DNA of 64,000 nucleotides from Apostichopus japonicus (lineage: Eukaryota; Echinodermata; Holothuroidea; Aspidochirotida; Stichopodidae), in NCBI RefSeq assembly GCF_037975245.1, contig NC_092564.1, forward strand, positions 28,442,984-28,506,983, in the 5' to 3' direction. The notes under the pieces are model-generated. The model did not search any database. It was not told the origin of the DNA and worked only from the letters and a program-made list of their open reading frames with translations. Position numbers and translations under genes: made by a program. Positions 48,213-60,800 of this stretch are shown here, one piece after another (the first letter of the stretch is position 1; each line of letters opens with the position of its first letter).

Positions 48213-48803
48213 GTTTGGAGGCTGTTTATCGTGGAACGCCATTTTCATGCTCACTGATATGATGTGATATCTGCTGTTTGCTTTACAAATTCGAATAATT
48301 TTGTCACTGTTCCTCTTTCTCTTCCCGTTTTTTGCCGTATTTTCTACTCCATCCTTTTCTCCTTTTCTCTCTTTCTTCTTTTTCTTTTCCTTCCTTCACC
48401 TCGTTGAAGTTGGCAAGTGTATACAGTTCCAAAGCTATTCAACAGCAACAAAACGTTATTTTGTGTATGTCTGTTGTGGGGTGAAGTTAGCGCTATGAGC
48501 TACAAGTTCCAATGCGCAAGGTGGGGGAAAGGGGCTAGAAATAATGTGTGGGTCAATTCTAACTCGGTTTTCGGTTGTTAATTGTTGATGTAGCCTACCA
48601 GGTAAAAGGTTGAAATGACTTTAACAATTTCAAATTTAATAATTTGATTTATTATGCCATTTGGAGCACATAACATAGGCTATAACATAACATTACTGGC
48701 AAAAACTAGGGGGGTTGATTGTGTGGGCCAACCCCCCCTCTTCAAAAAGTGGGGGGGTTAAAACCCCCCCAACCCCCCCTGTTTCTCCGCCAGTGTCATA
48801 GGA

Positions 48804-50151
48804 TATGTTGGCGCTTCTACAAATAATGACTCCTCGTTGAATGACGTAGAACAAAGAGCGATCACTATCAAAAGGCTACCTTTCATTAATAGACTCTAAA
48901 AATCTACTACCCCAGAATCATCGACAAGTAACCGCCATGTAGCTACATGCATTTACTCAACCCTCCCACCCCCACACCCCTTCTCTCGTGTGTCGTGGTG
49001 GTCAGCTCTCTCCATCCTCTGCATTGGCATCGCTAAATTTCTGGAATGACCTGGTCGGTTGGTTGTCATAGCGTCTCCTTTATCGACAAATAGGTTTTGG
49101 TGACGTCACTCACCTTAACGTTTTGGCGTAACGAGGAATGAATGAAATGACAGGCCATGGAGCAAAGGCAGTAAATTCCCACGAAAATAGTGCAATGTCA
49201 TTGGTTACTTGGCTTGGCTCGTAAAGATATTTATTCGATATCAGTTGATACGGAAGTCTCATAACCAACGATCTTGGTTATAAGCCAATGCCTCTACAGT
49301 GCATATATTTCATTGCGCTCTTTTGTCTATAGCGTAGCGCACGAAGACATGTTAAGGGAGGGGGGTAGATGGGGACGAGGAAGGGGATGGGATTAGTTTC
49401 GAAGAAGTGGCTACTCCCGGGTTTTGTTGTGTCTAACAAGTGCTCACGGTTCTATGTAATCCAATACATATATACTATATGAACTGAAAAACGATTCCGC
49501 TTTTCCCAGTCCATATGCATGGCTTTTGTTTTGAAATATCGTGCAATGTAGGCTACTGCTCGACGACATTTACTGTATATATACTCCACGTTTATCTTAG
49601 TCCAGTGCAATGCATATAGTGAGTGTGTGTATACGAAAACAGAAACGATGCCCGTTATACCAGAACCTATGTAAATGTGTGTATATTCAATTTCAGGATT
49701 TGGCTCATTAGTTTTAATAGATAACATACGGTACATCTGAAGCGAACAACGAAATATGCATGAGTGTCATTATAACATATACAATGACAGCTGGACAACG
49801 AACTTGGGTACTGGTTACCAGTGGATCGGTACTTTATACGGTTCAATTCGTCGTCATCTTAATTACACTGGATAACTTCTTTGATACCTCTGTATATACA
49901 AACTTAACAACCCCCCCCCCCCAACTCTTCCAAACCACCACCACACTGGTGGGTAAATTGATACCATCATTACTGTACCACCGAGGTTCAGCTGAGGGTC
50001 ACACAGTGGACTATGCAGACAACTTTCTACCACCATTCTACCACCATGCATAATACTCAAACACCTGTAGGGGGGTGAGTGGTCCGACCACAAACGCTAC
50101 TTTCTGATCGGGGATATCGCTGTCAACTTATGACGACATAATCGAATAGTA

Positions 50152-50155
<4 letters not shown>
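48804..50155. other. Intergenic, no recognised gene
   Basis: Mixed sequence with poly-C at about 49912-49922. No recognised exon or mobile element end. Confidence 0.6.
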
Positions 50156-50191
<36 letters not shown>

Positions 50192-50205
50192 TAGATAGAT
50201 ATATA
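50156..50205. repeat. (TA)n / (GATA)n microsatellite
   Basis: An alternating TA tract runs into a short GATAGATAGATA tract. Confidence 0.9.
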
Positions 50206-50750
50206 AATATAAAGGAACAATACGGTTCATATCCAGCAAATATACAGCAGTAAAGCAATGAAATACTACGTGGCCTGTTGAGAAGGGAATTTACATCTCG
50301 GGAAACTAAGCACGACCGGCCGTTGATAATTTGGTTACCCATTGACAATCTCCGGACTCCAACAGAGGGTACAATCGTCATACGCCCTGTAATAGCACAA
50401 AATAACCATCCAACGATTTCCTGTGCGGGCAAAAATATTCTTTTGCCTGTATCAGAGATTTCCTGTTCCTCGAATATCTTCGCTTAATGATTTATAAATG
50501 ATCTGGTGTATATAGGCTTCTGATGTTGATTCCTTTGACACTCAGTGTGACGGAGGCAGGGATATCTATGCAGCTAAAGAAGAAACCAACTTCCGCCTAG
50601 TTGGGAGTATATTGCAAATCACACGTTATGCCTCTCATGATATGGCTGTATATATACGTAATGACGCACTTTGAATACTGAGGTGCATGTGTGCTTAAAC
50701 ATATTCTAGTATGAAAGCAGTACATTCATGCCTCTAGTGGGTGGTGTACA

Positions 50751-50795
50751 GATGGACCAGGGAGCTGCTACTCTAACGCAGCTCCCTGGATGGAC
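50751..50795. repeat. Perfect 11-bp inverted repeat (31 bp in all) bounded by 7-bp direct repeats
   Basis: CAGGGAGCTGC (50758-50768), a loop TACTCTAAC, and GCAGCTCCCTG (50778-50788) form a perfect hairpin. It is flanked by GATGGAC at 50751-50757 and GATGGAC at 50789-50795. The CAGGG termini and flanking duplication look like a transposon reduced to its two terminal repeats. Confidence 0.8.
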
Positions 50796-53400
50796 CGTGC
50801 AGAACGCATATGCAATGCGTACAAATGACCTACTGATCTACGTGGTGAGCTTCTTTAAATGCATCACGCATTTCCATGCATATACGTGAGGTCGAATCTG
50901 CACGGGTTATATGGCACTACTGGCCATACAAAGAACGATGTATACAATGTAAGATTTATTTCAATAAGTTCTGAGTTTGATCAAGTTAATTGATAATTTT
51001 GCCGTCGTTTACTTTATATCTTTCAAACCTTTTTTCTTTAATTGACAAACATCGCCATCTACTAAGATGACCCCCAAATCAACCGTCGATATGGTCAAAC
51101 TGGTCAAACTGTGTTAGGATATTGGACCCACGTTACTACCTGATTCAATGCATGATTACAGAGTTCGAGTGCAAAAACAGCAAAGAAAAGTGAATACAGC
51201 CTTGTTGCGCCCTGTGTGCAGATAAGGTATAGACTTCACATTATAACGATACTCGTATCGGTAATTGTGTAGAATGGCCTATTAACTTAAAATATTTCCT
51301 TTGTGATTTTCTATATGAATATCCAATTATTTTAAACAAGGAGCACGGTATTTTCACAGTTATACTTTCACGATGGTAAGGATATATAATAAAGAGAATG
51401 CATTTCCATGAACAAAAGAAACACATCCTACATATGTATCCTTCACAAAGAAGGACATTCCTAACCATATATAATATTCAAGAAATGATTTTTTTTGAGT
51501 TTTGTATATATGGACTTCTTCTGATGGGATATTGCAACATACCATGATACCATAACATGATATTCTATAGCTCCGATATAAAGCCTTAAATTCCCTTTTG
51601 TCATGGGAGTTGGTACTTCTTAACAAAAGTCTTGCGGCCCGCTGATTGGATACCAATTTTCACTCTGGCAAATTTCATTTGGGGTCACTAAATATTTGGG
51701 GGAAAAGACGCCACTGATGCCCACACCTGCATTTTTTTTTTTACATTTATGACCTTGTTACCAATCTCTCAAATTTGGAATCGATACCTCCAAAAATGGG
51801 GAATGATATGAGGTTCATCGGCTGTGGCTGTCAGGGCCCCGTTTCTGGTACACACTTGACCTTTAACCTCCATTGACCTGGTGACCTTTTAACTTGATTC
51901 ATCTTTCATCCCACTTCCCGTCAAGTTGAAATCCTGCAAGGAACTGAAGCATTTTGTTAATCACATACACCATTAGGGGGAGGAGGGGCGTTGTGATCGT
52001 CTGACCCATGAAATCTGGTAACGTCGTGGATTTATGGGAGCCCCGGGTGGTCAAGCAAACAAAAATTGCACAAAACACATTGCATTCAAGTTACCCGAAC
52101 TAAGAAACGTACAAAATCTGCAACAAATCGCGCGTTTTAAACTCAATTGTTAAATGAAATTGTAAGAAAATTGGGTACATAGCCAAATAACCTACTCAGA
52201 TTTAGATAAGGTATCACCACCAGCACCTCCCTAAAAGCGCCGCGAATTTTAAAATGTTATAGCCGGCGATCTAAATGTGGCCGAATCAGTATTACTTAGT
52301 TGCACGTTGTTGTTTAAAAGGTTGATTGTTCCGATGAATGGTACCAACAATGATTCATACCCTAGAGTAACCTACCCCGATGTACTGGAAGTTATATTCC
52401 CGACCCTCTCTGCCTCCATTCAACAGAGACAACTTCCCTATTTGTTTTTTTTTTCCCCGGATGGTTGTAGTTTCGTTAGTTATGTGACTCGGGTATGCAT
52501 CAGTGCAACCCAGCATTACTACGTAGACGCAGTAGTACAATCAAATGCAACTACCGCCTTGTGTCCACTCGGCCTTAACGAGTGTCTCTTTCCTCCTTTA
52601 ATACGTGTAGTCATTACGGCGCCTTTCAGCTCGTTTTCTTTCTCACTAGTTTTCTGCGTCATTTTCTGTTGCTTTTAATGCATAACTGCCATAAACTAAC
52701 TAGTAATGTAGTTCTAATTTAAACGCTATTAGTGCCTCGTTTATTAAAAAAGAAAAGTGTACAGTTGGATCCAATGTATTCCAGTTCACATTCAAAACAA
52801 CATTCAAGAAACTTCTTAAGAATGGAGACTACCGGAGTAACAAATATTAACAGCTGTTAGAAACACGTCTGTACTTAAAAAAATGTTTTCTGTTGTATGG
52901 AAAGAAAAACACGGAATTAAGAATGAATTTTCACTATGCTGAAGGGCGGTAAAATAACAGAAAGTAGCAACTATACACACTCACAGAGTCGTATTGTCGC
53001 CGTGCTAGCTGCAGCTTCTAGTAATTTACGTGTAATTTGATAGATATAAAGAATGGGTCGGGGTTTCCGCCATCCATCTATCTTCTCCAATCACGGGAGA
53101 GCTGATAAGCTGTTTTGGAACCGCACGCACCCCGCTACTTCATTCTCGTACGAGAAATTAGTATCATCTTATACCTTCATTTGAGGCGTACTAGCGCAAT
53201 TTACCGAACGGGAATGGTATTCTGCCTATCTTATAATGCTTTGTGAACCCTCATACTCTCTCGCTTTTGTTCTTTGAACATTAATTATGGTAATGTAGCA
53301 ACTTTTTGCGAGAAAATGGACTTATTTCCTGCGGGAGTAAGCACAAAAGCTAGTCAAGCGTCAAGTTATTTGCTCAACAATCATTTCGGACCCGAGCCGC
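50796..53400. other. Intergenic, no recognised gene
   Basis: The longest frame (52277-52678, 133 codons) has no recognisable domain. Sequence toward 53400 becomes less repetitive, in keeping with regulatory DNA of the gene downstream. Confidence 0.5.
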
Positions 53401-53460
53401 GCCAAAATGTCTAGACAACCACATGAAGGACATTGACCAATAGGAAGCCATATTATAATG
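53391..53460 (+). promoter_or_regulatory. Smad-binding element upstream of Smad6/7, with GC-rich half-site and CCAAT motif
   Basis: GTCTAGAC at 53409-53416 is the perfect palindromic Smad-binding element, a double GTCT/AGAC contact. Five bases upstream is CGCGCC, one base off the GRCGNC(N5)GTCT arrangement bound by BMP Smads with Smad4. A CCAAT box (GACCAATAGG) lies at about 53437-53446. The site is about 980 bp before the inhibitory Smad start codon. Vertebrate Smad7 promoters are known to carry a GTCTAGAC element that mediates feedback induction. The start site of transcription here is unknown. Confidence 0.6.
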
Positions 53461-54325
53461 AGATTATAATGAGCTTAAAGGGAAGCTAAGATTTCTTGAA
53501 TACTTTTGCTAAACTCATACCTCTCCGATACATTTTAGATGTATTTAAGGAGAAAGACAACTTTTTAGTTACAATTGTACTATTTTACGTAGTCAAAAAT
53601 TTAAGATATATATTTTAAATAATATACAATACAAAAAACAAATATTCCGCTGTGCAATACGGTCGAAAGTGTAACTTGCGTATAGCACTTTGAAGTATCT
53701 ATTCTTGAAGACAATTTGTACGTTGTTGCCATTCAAACCATGTGTGTGTGTGTATATGTGTGTGCTCTGTGAGAACCGCTGGTAAATCTCTGTTGTGGTT
53801 GGATCACTTACTATAAACTACGTACATGGTGGAGCACTGGTTAGGTACAAACGCTGTATTACCATTGTGTGTATAACTCACAAGCTCCTCGGGAAGAAGT
53901 CAATTGTGGATTAATTTTCAATGGGGACATAGGACGCAAACGGACGATGTGGATTTTATTGTATTGCAATAATTCTCAATATTCTTGAGTGGATTTTTTA
54001 ATCGAAACATCCATCTCCGTGAATTTTTTTTCTAAAGCATCCTCCGTTGTTGTTATCCTCTTTATGGCCTGTGTGTGTTACTGATGTGTTGCTAGTTATG
54101 GTTTGTACGCGCTGTTTATCTGGTGATTTCATACGTACAGGATTACAGTATAGTGTATTGTGCATGCCAGCTCGTGAATCTGCTGCAAGTGCTGGTCATT
54201 TCTAAATAATTGTAGCTATCTTTGGGATCTTCGTCAAATCGTTTGGCCAACAAATATTTCTAAAGTGGTGAGGCCCAAGCCACGAGCTGCTGAGAGTTGT
54301 CTTTCGCCGGTGCCACGGCGCTGGA

Positions 54326-54484
54326 ATGCCTTACATCACCGTCGGCTGCAGCCGATGTTGGGGGCTGCGAGCTGTGTGCATGCAACGCATGTCGCATGTT
54401 CAGGTCCAAGCGATCTGCGCTGGTGCGGCGCCTGTGGAGGTGCAGCCGTGTGGTGGCCACGCCAGCGGACCAAAATGCAGATAG
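54326..54484 (+). promoter_or_regulatory. Overlapping upstream ORFs in the Smad6/7 leader
   Basis: ATG at 54326 (purine at -3) opens a 53-codon frame, including the stop at 54482-54484, that overlaps the start of the Smad6/7 coding region in a different frame. ATGs at 54380 and 54389 share this frame. Another ATG at 54355 opens the third frame, which stays open for about 178 codons. The true start codon at 54396 has a weak context (CGC before ATG, T after). If the transcript starts upstream of 54326, initiation at the true start would need leaky scanning. Confidence 0.5.
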
Positions 54485-54837
54485 CAAAAATCGTAGTGAG
54501 GAGAGTGAACTTGAAAAAGACTTCAAAGCCACAGCTCAAAGTTTCCTTAAACGCCTTAAAGAATCACAATTGGAACAGCTGGTGGAAGCTGTTGAGAGCA
54601 GAGGAGGCGACCATACCGATTGTGTGCTGTTCCCACAGGGGGAGATACGGTTGGGCCGTCGGACAGTTGACCCCCACGTGTTATGTTGTCAATTGTTTCG
54701 ATGGCCCGACGTCAAACATGTCGGAGAACTTAAAAAGTTATATTTTAATTGTAAATCTAGCCGTGCCAGTGGCGATGAAACGAACTCAGGACATGTGTGC
54801 TGCAACCCATACCATCTCAGTCGTTTGTGTAGACCAG
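54396..54837 (+). CDS. Smad6/7: Smad6/7, inhibitory Smad: first coding exon with MH1-like domain (gene continues beyond window)
   Basis: The exon encodes 147 codons plus one base. I-Smads block TGF-beta/BMP signalling by binding type I receptors and recruiting Smurf ligases. The start MFRSKRSALVRRLWRCSR is almost identical to the N-terminus of vertebrate Smad6/7 (MFRTKRSALVRRLWRSR), which fixes ATG 54396 although the frame stays open upstream. Then follow FLKRLKESQLEQLVEAVESR, the cysteine-containing MH1 core (LCCQLFRWPDVKHVGELKKL) and the zinc-site end VCCNPYHLSRLCRPG. The I-Smad signatures are VESRGG and HLSRLC. The donor CCAG|GTAGGC is phase 1. The N-terminal linker (residues about 20-45) is much shorter than in mammals. 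No MH2 exon (WCVVAYWE type) was found before 64000. Confidence 0.95.
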
Positions 54838-57800
54838 GTAGGCCCTCGTAAATTATTTAGCACCTGCTTGTCGGTAAATATAAGATGTTAACGAACGTAT
54901 GGCATTTCATTACCATTTACATCACGGGGGAAAACAGGAGTTTAATTCTGTTTTGTTTGTTTAACCTCCATTTAAATACATGGTATTACTACAGTTAACC
55001 GGGTCCACACGACACATATACCAATACACAACAGCTTAGACCCCTGACTTAGAGGAGGTTGGCTCATGTATCTATATTTGCAATTACCTGTACATACATT
55101 CCACAGGCAAAAACAAAAGTCTACCAATTCATTCTTCATTTGGAATTTATTCACCACCAAAGTTTTATTCGGGAAACATTTTCTTAATTCCTCAATTAAT
55201 TAATTAATTAATTGTGTGAACGCGTCCCGTTTATTAATTGATCGGGGACTAAGTATGTTATGTCATCTTGAACATTACATATGGAACATTGAAGAAATCT
55301 CACACCAATATACGCACTATAGCAACCAATACAACAGGTTTCCTCCTGATAAAGATGTTGCTATCCAATTTCTCATTGTACCATGTATGATTTTTGCGTC
55401 ATAATTTATCGATGACATCATAATGTGTCTATAAAAAATAATATTGTTCTTTTTATTATCATCATTACACCCTAGGTACGGGAAATTTACCCCCTCAAAA
55501 TGAAACAATAAACATCCACTTATGAACTAGGTATTCTGCATTGTGACAGTAACATTAAAATAAGTATATAGCGATATAAAACCACGGTCATAGTTTAATT
55601 TGATATGTATGTATTTTTACGTCAGTGCTGCGGCCCTAGGTTTGTTACATAGCTACTATAGTAGTAAATGATTAGAGCCTACCACATCTACCCTATAAAT
55701 ACCTTCAATTAATGATGTTTTCTTGGAGCACATTCGTACATGTCATTCAATCGTTTCACGGTCGTTATTGTAAATGTGACAATGACTGGCGAATGCTTTG
55801 CAAGGGGTATGTTTATACTTTAATCTGGAGGGATCTCCTTATACAACTTAAAGAAGTTCTCGCCATTTCCGTTAGTCGTTTGAAGTTATTGTATGTTTAA
55901 TTGGGTGTTTTTTGTTCTTGAAATTGTACACGATGAACGGCCCATTTGTAATGATAGACGTATAAACATTGAAATATCGTTTCCTTGAATCTTAATCCGA
56001 AACTAAATTTGACATCATGAAGAAACTTTCAAATTGAAAATGTGCGGTTTATCTTTCCTGCTTCCTAACAGTACAGATTGAAGCCTTTGAATAACATCGA
56101 AAGTAAGAATAATCATAACACCCGGGATGTTATTTTAGTTTTAATAAATGCAAGCATATGATTATGACCAGTCACAATCTTTATCTGACACTCACCTTAA
56201 TAAAAAAAAAACAGCTTAAGCTGATATGTGCCTCCTTACATGGCCTTGACCAGGAAATGTTACTCTTAAAAATAGAGAGGTACTGCAGGTTTGAGACCAT
56301 TTTACTGCAGGTTTGATACCAGAAGTATGTGTCTGTATAAACATTGGTAAACGAGGATAGTAAAGCTTGTTCTATAGTATGCCTGCACGTTGTTTGCATG
56401 ACACCGCATCAATTACTTCTTAGGTACGCTTCACCTAATTACAAATTGTACGCAAACTTCATTTGTATTGCGACCCCCCCCCCCCCACACATACATTGTA
56501 CCCTGATTTATATAGATCGCTATACATTAATTGCAACTTTCATGTTTGTCATTACAACTTCCTTTCTTTATGGCTGGGACAATACATTCAGCCTGACAGA
56601 TAACATGTTTAGTCAAACCGTAAACAATCATGTTAGTCAATGGTCATTAAAAAGTTACGCATGAACTACAGATTTTCACTTTTTAGTGTAAAGTTGAAAT
56701 TGGAGATGAAAGTTGCCATTTTGGAACGGTACGCTTGTATAAGTTTTGGTTAGATATCTGTTGATTCACTGATGAGAAACTAGGTGCAGACGACAGAAAT
56801 AACTCTCATTTTGACATGAACCATAGATGGGGTCTTCAGTTACATATCAAGCAAAGTTGTAAAGACATGTTAATATCATCAATTTTAATTCAGTGACCCC
56901 CTAAAACAACCATATGCACCTCTTCTGGCAATCAAAGTAGCTTTTTCCTTCTTACTTTGATGTTACACAAACAGATGGAGAGCTTCTGCTGATCTGATAT
57001 TGTTTATAAATAAATCTTTCCAAAACGAAAAGCGTTTCTATTCACTGCGTTCAAATGCACCCATATTTGGTCAGCTAATTAAATAACCACTTAACCGTGA
57101 ACTCTGAGACATGCTGTCATGGATTTGAAACATCCCTGACACATAATTATCATCGTTATTATCATCATCATCGTCAACAATACAGCCTAATGGTACAGTT
57201 TACCAGAACTTTGTCATGTTTACAAGTGAACCGTGCGGCGGCGACTCATTTTATCAAGACACTATGTAAATGGGAACTGGGGCAAAAGTTCAAGATGATA
57301 ACATTAATAGTACACAATCCGTTTTGTCAAACTAACTGGCTTCTTCGTTTAAAACCGTACATTGCTCCTTTGCTGAGAATTTGAAGTGCAGAAAACTTGC
57401 ATTCAACTGACATGCGACTGACAACATTGCGTGGCGACCTAAAGTGTGACGTAACTGAAGACGAACACGCTAAATTGCATTTATCCAGGTTTGTCAAAAT
57501 TGAATGATAATAAATTTTGAAATTCGTATGAAGAATTGAAGATTACACAATGTTTGAAATGGCGCGTATTACAATGCTGTTCAAGTAGAGCAAGTTCTTT
57601 GGCGTTCTCTCTATTGGAATAAAAGGCCCAAATTAATGGTTACCGAACCCCAATTACATAACGTAAAACAAAGGAAAGAATTGCTTAAATTTTGGGCCCT
57701 CGAGAGGTGTTACAGATTTTTGCGCAATCCGCGTCCCACATTTAAAACTTATAAATCTCAGTCATCTTGAACCAACCACAAAGAAAGGGAAGAGTTGTGA

Positions 57801-60800
57801 AATTGGAAGCTGGACGGGTTGGTTCTTCGTTTCGACTTTTCTTACCAGCAGTGTACCATCTTGACTGTCAAACACAGTTTCGACAAATGTTGATTTGATG
57901 AACATCCAGTTTTCAATCGTCCAGGACACGCCGTTTATCGGAGATCCATGCCAGAGCAGTTTTATCCAATAGACCTTTACATTTTATAGTATTTTAAAGT
58001 CGCAATGTTAAATTAAAGTGTTATGTCTGATAGTGTATCTAATGATATAAACATTGACGGAAGAACGGCCGCCTTACTTCCTGACTACCTAACCTCCACA
58101 GTGGATTTAATTAGATTTGCGTCTCTTGTACAAGAATATTGTAGGTTTGACAGATGGGTACTTCAGTTACCACTAAAGTCCACGACCACTCTTTGATTGG
58201 TCGATTTGGTATTTTTGTTGCAAAAAAAGGGCTTTTGCACATGAATCTACACAGCAGCAGGTTTGTTTCTCGTAGAAATCAGTGCAAATTTGAAAACGAA
58301 TTAAAAAAAATGTTTCGGTCGACCCTGAACGAAAACTAACGTTTTGTTGGCGCTTAGATGCGATAACATTTCCATGCATACATTATTGTGCTCAAGCTCA
58401 ATTGGAAAATACTAAGGGGAACATTATTAACGATGAGCAGTCGTAAATTATATAACAGCGTCTTAGCATGTACCGCCTCGCTTCAGACATTTGAAAAAAA
58501 CAAAAGTGATTGCATGATAAATTTCTAGGAGTGGGGAGGGAGGGCAAGGCAGTACAAATTATGCATATCTGCCTCATTATTTTGCTCAGTCTGTCTCCTT
58601 GTCCGGAGGGGGGGGGGTAGGGGAGGCTGCTTGGTCGCCACTCTATAATGCTAGACACCGAGACCAAACTCGCTGTTACTGCCACACTAGCCCGAGTGCT
58701 TCGATCGTCACTGCACGTGTTGGCTTAAAATATTTTGCCGCAAGACAGTTTTAATGTGGCATATTGTAGAGGCCTATAGCATATCATTTATGTGGCTATA
58801 CGTAGTCCAAACCGTTTGTGTTCTCACTTGTCCTCGATCAAGGCAGCGGTAACCATTGTGGCCGGTCACAAAGCATTCCGTTACGGCTTTCGGTGGGGGT
58901 CCTGCAGGAGCTGTTTGGACCATATCCCAATAAGTCAGTCTACTAATATATAAGTAATGATTACAAAATCGCTATGCTAATGTTAGGAGAGGTGTCGATA
59001 ATTTCTGCCACATCAAAAAAATCTGCAGTTCTTGTATGCATCACCCCCCCCCCTCACCCGTATCTCCCTTTATCTGGATTCAGTAGCCCACCTACTGAGG
59101 GCGTACATGTCAAGTTAAAAGGTGAATAACTTAGAAAGAAAAACCTACTACGGTTTTAAGTACGATGTACTTTTTGAGCATCGCTACTTGAAAAGGTACA
59201 TGTTTGGTCGGTTGATAAGTAGGGTATTATATTATACATAAGGATTTAATACCTGTGTTTTTATTTAATGCTACACCCTGTTAGTCCACTCCAGGCTGGA
59301 AGAAGGCGCTCAACATTACCTTGAGTTTGTTTCAATTTTAAATTATGTGAATAAACCTTTTTTTTATTCTTAATCCACACATGTATAGATTTCTGTGAAA
59401 GTACTTCCCCCTCCAGTTTTTAAGTATACGGGTAACTAGGCTGTGACTTGCCAGGCGTCACGCACGAGCCATAAATTTTTTATCGGTCATCGAGGAAAGG
59501 GTCGCTGCCTCTATTATAGTGAAGCAGAAAATATCAACATACAGAAGAAATTCTCAATCTCAATAAATAAAACTCGGGTCGTGGCACTTTTTGTCGTAGT
59601 GAATACTCACTCATAGCAGCTCCTTTACTAAACTGACATTGACTTCTAACTTCGCAACAGTTATTCACCCTGATTCTTAGAAATATATCATGATTAACTA
59701 GTTTTGATTGACTCCCTCCCCTACCCGTCCCTGTTTAGTTTTTTTGTTTCCTTTCTCCCAATTATAACCCATTCAACTAACCAACCACCACCAAAACACA
59801 AAACGGGCAGATAACTACGAAGTCGTTGTCAGTTTCCAACGAACCCTTTTGCTTGGCCCTGAGAAAGGCGCCGTGAAGTCCACAGTTATCGTTCACTGAA
59901 TTCCACTTAAGCCTTCTCGGCCGCGAACGAGGATAGGCCAGTGTGTGTCTGCTCGGCATCTATTGAAAGCGAGGCGAGCAATTTTGTGTGTTGGCGCCGC
60001 TATATTTACGTTGAAGCTCAAACTTTTTGCTACGAGCACAATTAACACTGCAACAGTTGAGTGTGGGTTTTTATTCCTGTGTGTGGTGTCTGTGTTCTGC
60101 TATCATCCTGTTATTGTAATGCGTTCTTTTGTACTTTCTGGGGTTTTTCACAGGCAGTAGAGATTATTGTGGAGTCACTTCTTTAAAAGCATCGGTGTAT
60201 CGCGCGAGATAGTCGACTGCTATTGAAAGTCATAATGTCTAGACTCTCTTTAACCTTTAAGTCTTTATGATGTTATGAAAGAATTGCAAGACTTTCTCAA
60301 AACATCGAAGGAGTGACTGAGTGGCGAAATCATGAAAGGAGGGTGACACTTGTAGCACTAATTACGTCCTGCTAATGGGCATCCCAGTTTAACTCTGTCC
60401 AACTTTAAATCATAGAGGGGTGTTGTGAAAGACTTGGACTGGGGCCTATTGTTGGCAGACATTTATTTTAAGAAGGAAGGTGTTTTATGTTGTGGTGCTA
60501 TTGTTACTAGAGCATATGACCGGGTCCTACTGTAAGATTAATCAAGGCCTCAAAAGATGATTGGTGCCTCATCATCTGATTGCTATTTACATTACATGGG
60601 TCTTGGTTGTTATTAGTGAATGCCTGTTGCTGTTACGGTGATGAGGAAACTTGGTAAATGCCCCACTTGTCTTGTTGGTGAAATGGGACTTGTACAATAT
60701 TTGAATTCCTTTGTCTTTCTTCAACAATTACCCCACTTTTGGGAACCGCGTGTTTGTCGTACCAATTAACCATGGAGAGTTTGTTAGCTCAACACACGAG

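Larger units (their letters stand above)
46851..48795. mobile_element. hAT-like non-autonomous element, 1945 bp, perfect 8-bp target duplication, carrying nested insertions
   Basis: Termini are CAGTGGCGGAGA on the left and, reverse-complemented, CACTGGCGGAGA on the right. Flanks are TCATAGGA at 46843-46850 and TCATAGGA at 48796-48803, a perfect 8-bp duplication as made by hAT transposases. CAGTGGCGGA is a familiar hAT terminus. The interior near both ends has poly-G/C blocks. No transposase frame is visible, so it is non-autonomous. A second element with its own termini (47655-48212) is inserted inside it. Confidence 0.88.

Noticed and set aside
52277-52678. 133-codon open frame as an exon
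   Set aside because: Hydrophobic, T-rich 3' part and no known domain; consistent with chance in T-rich DNA.
54297-54395. Upstream extension of the Smad6/7 frame to 54297
   Set aside because: The frame is open but contains no ATG before 54396, and MFRSKRSALVRRLW matches the conserved family N-terminus exactly at 54396.
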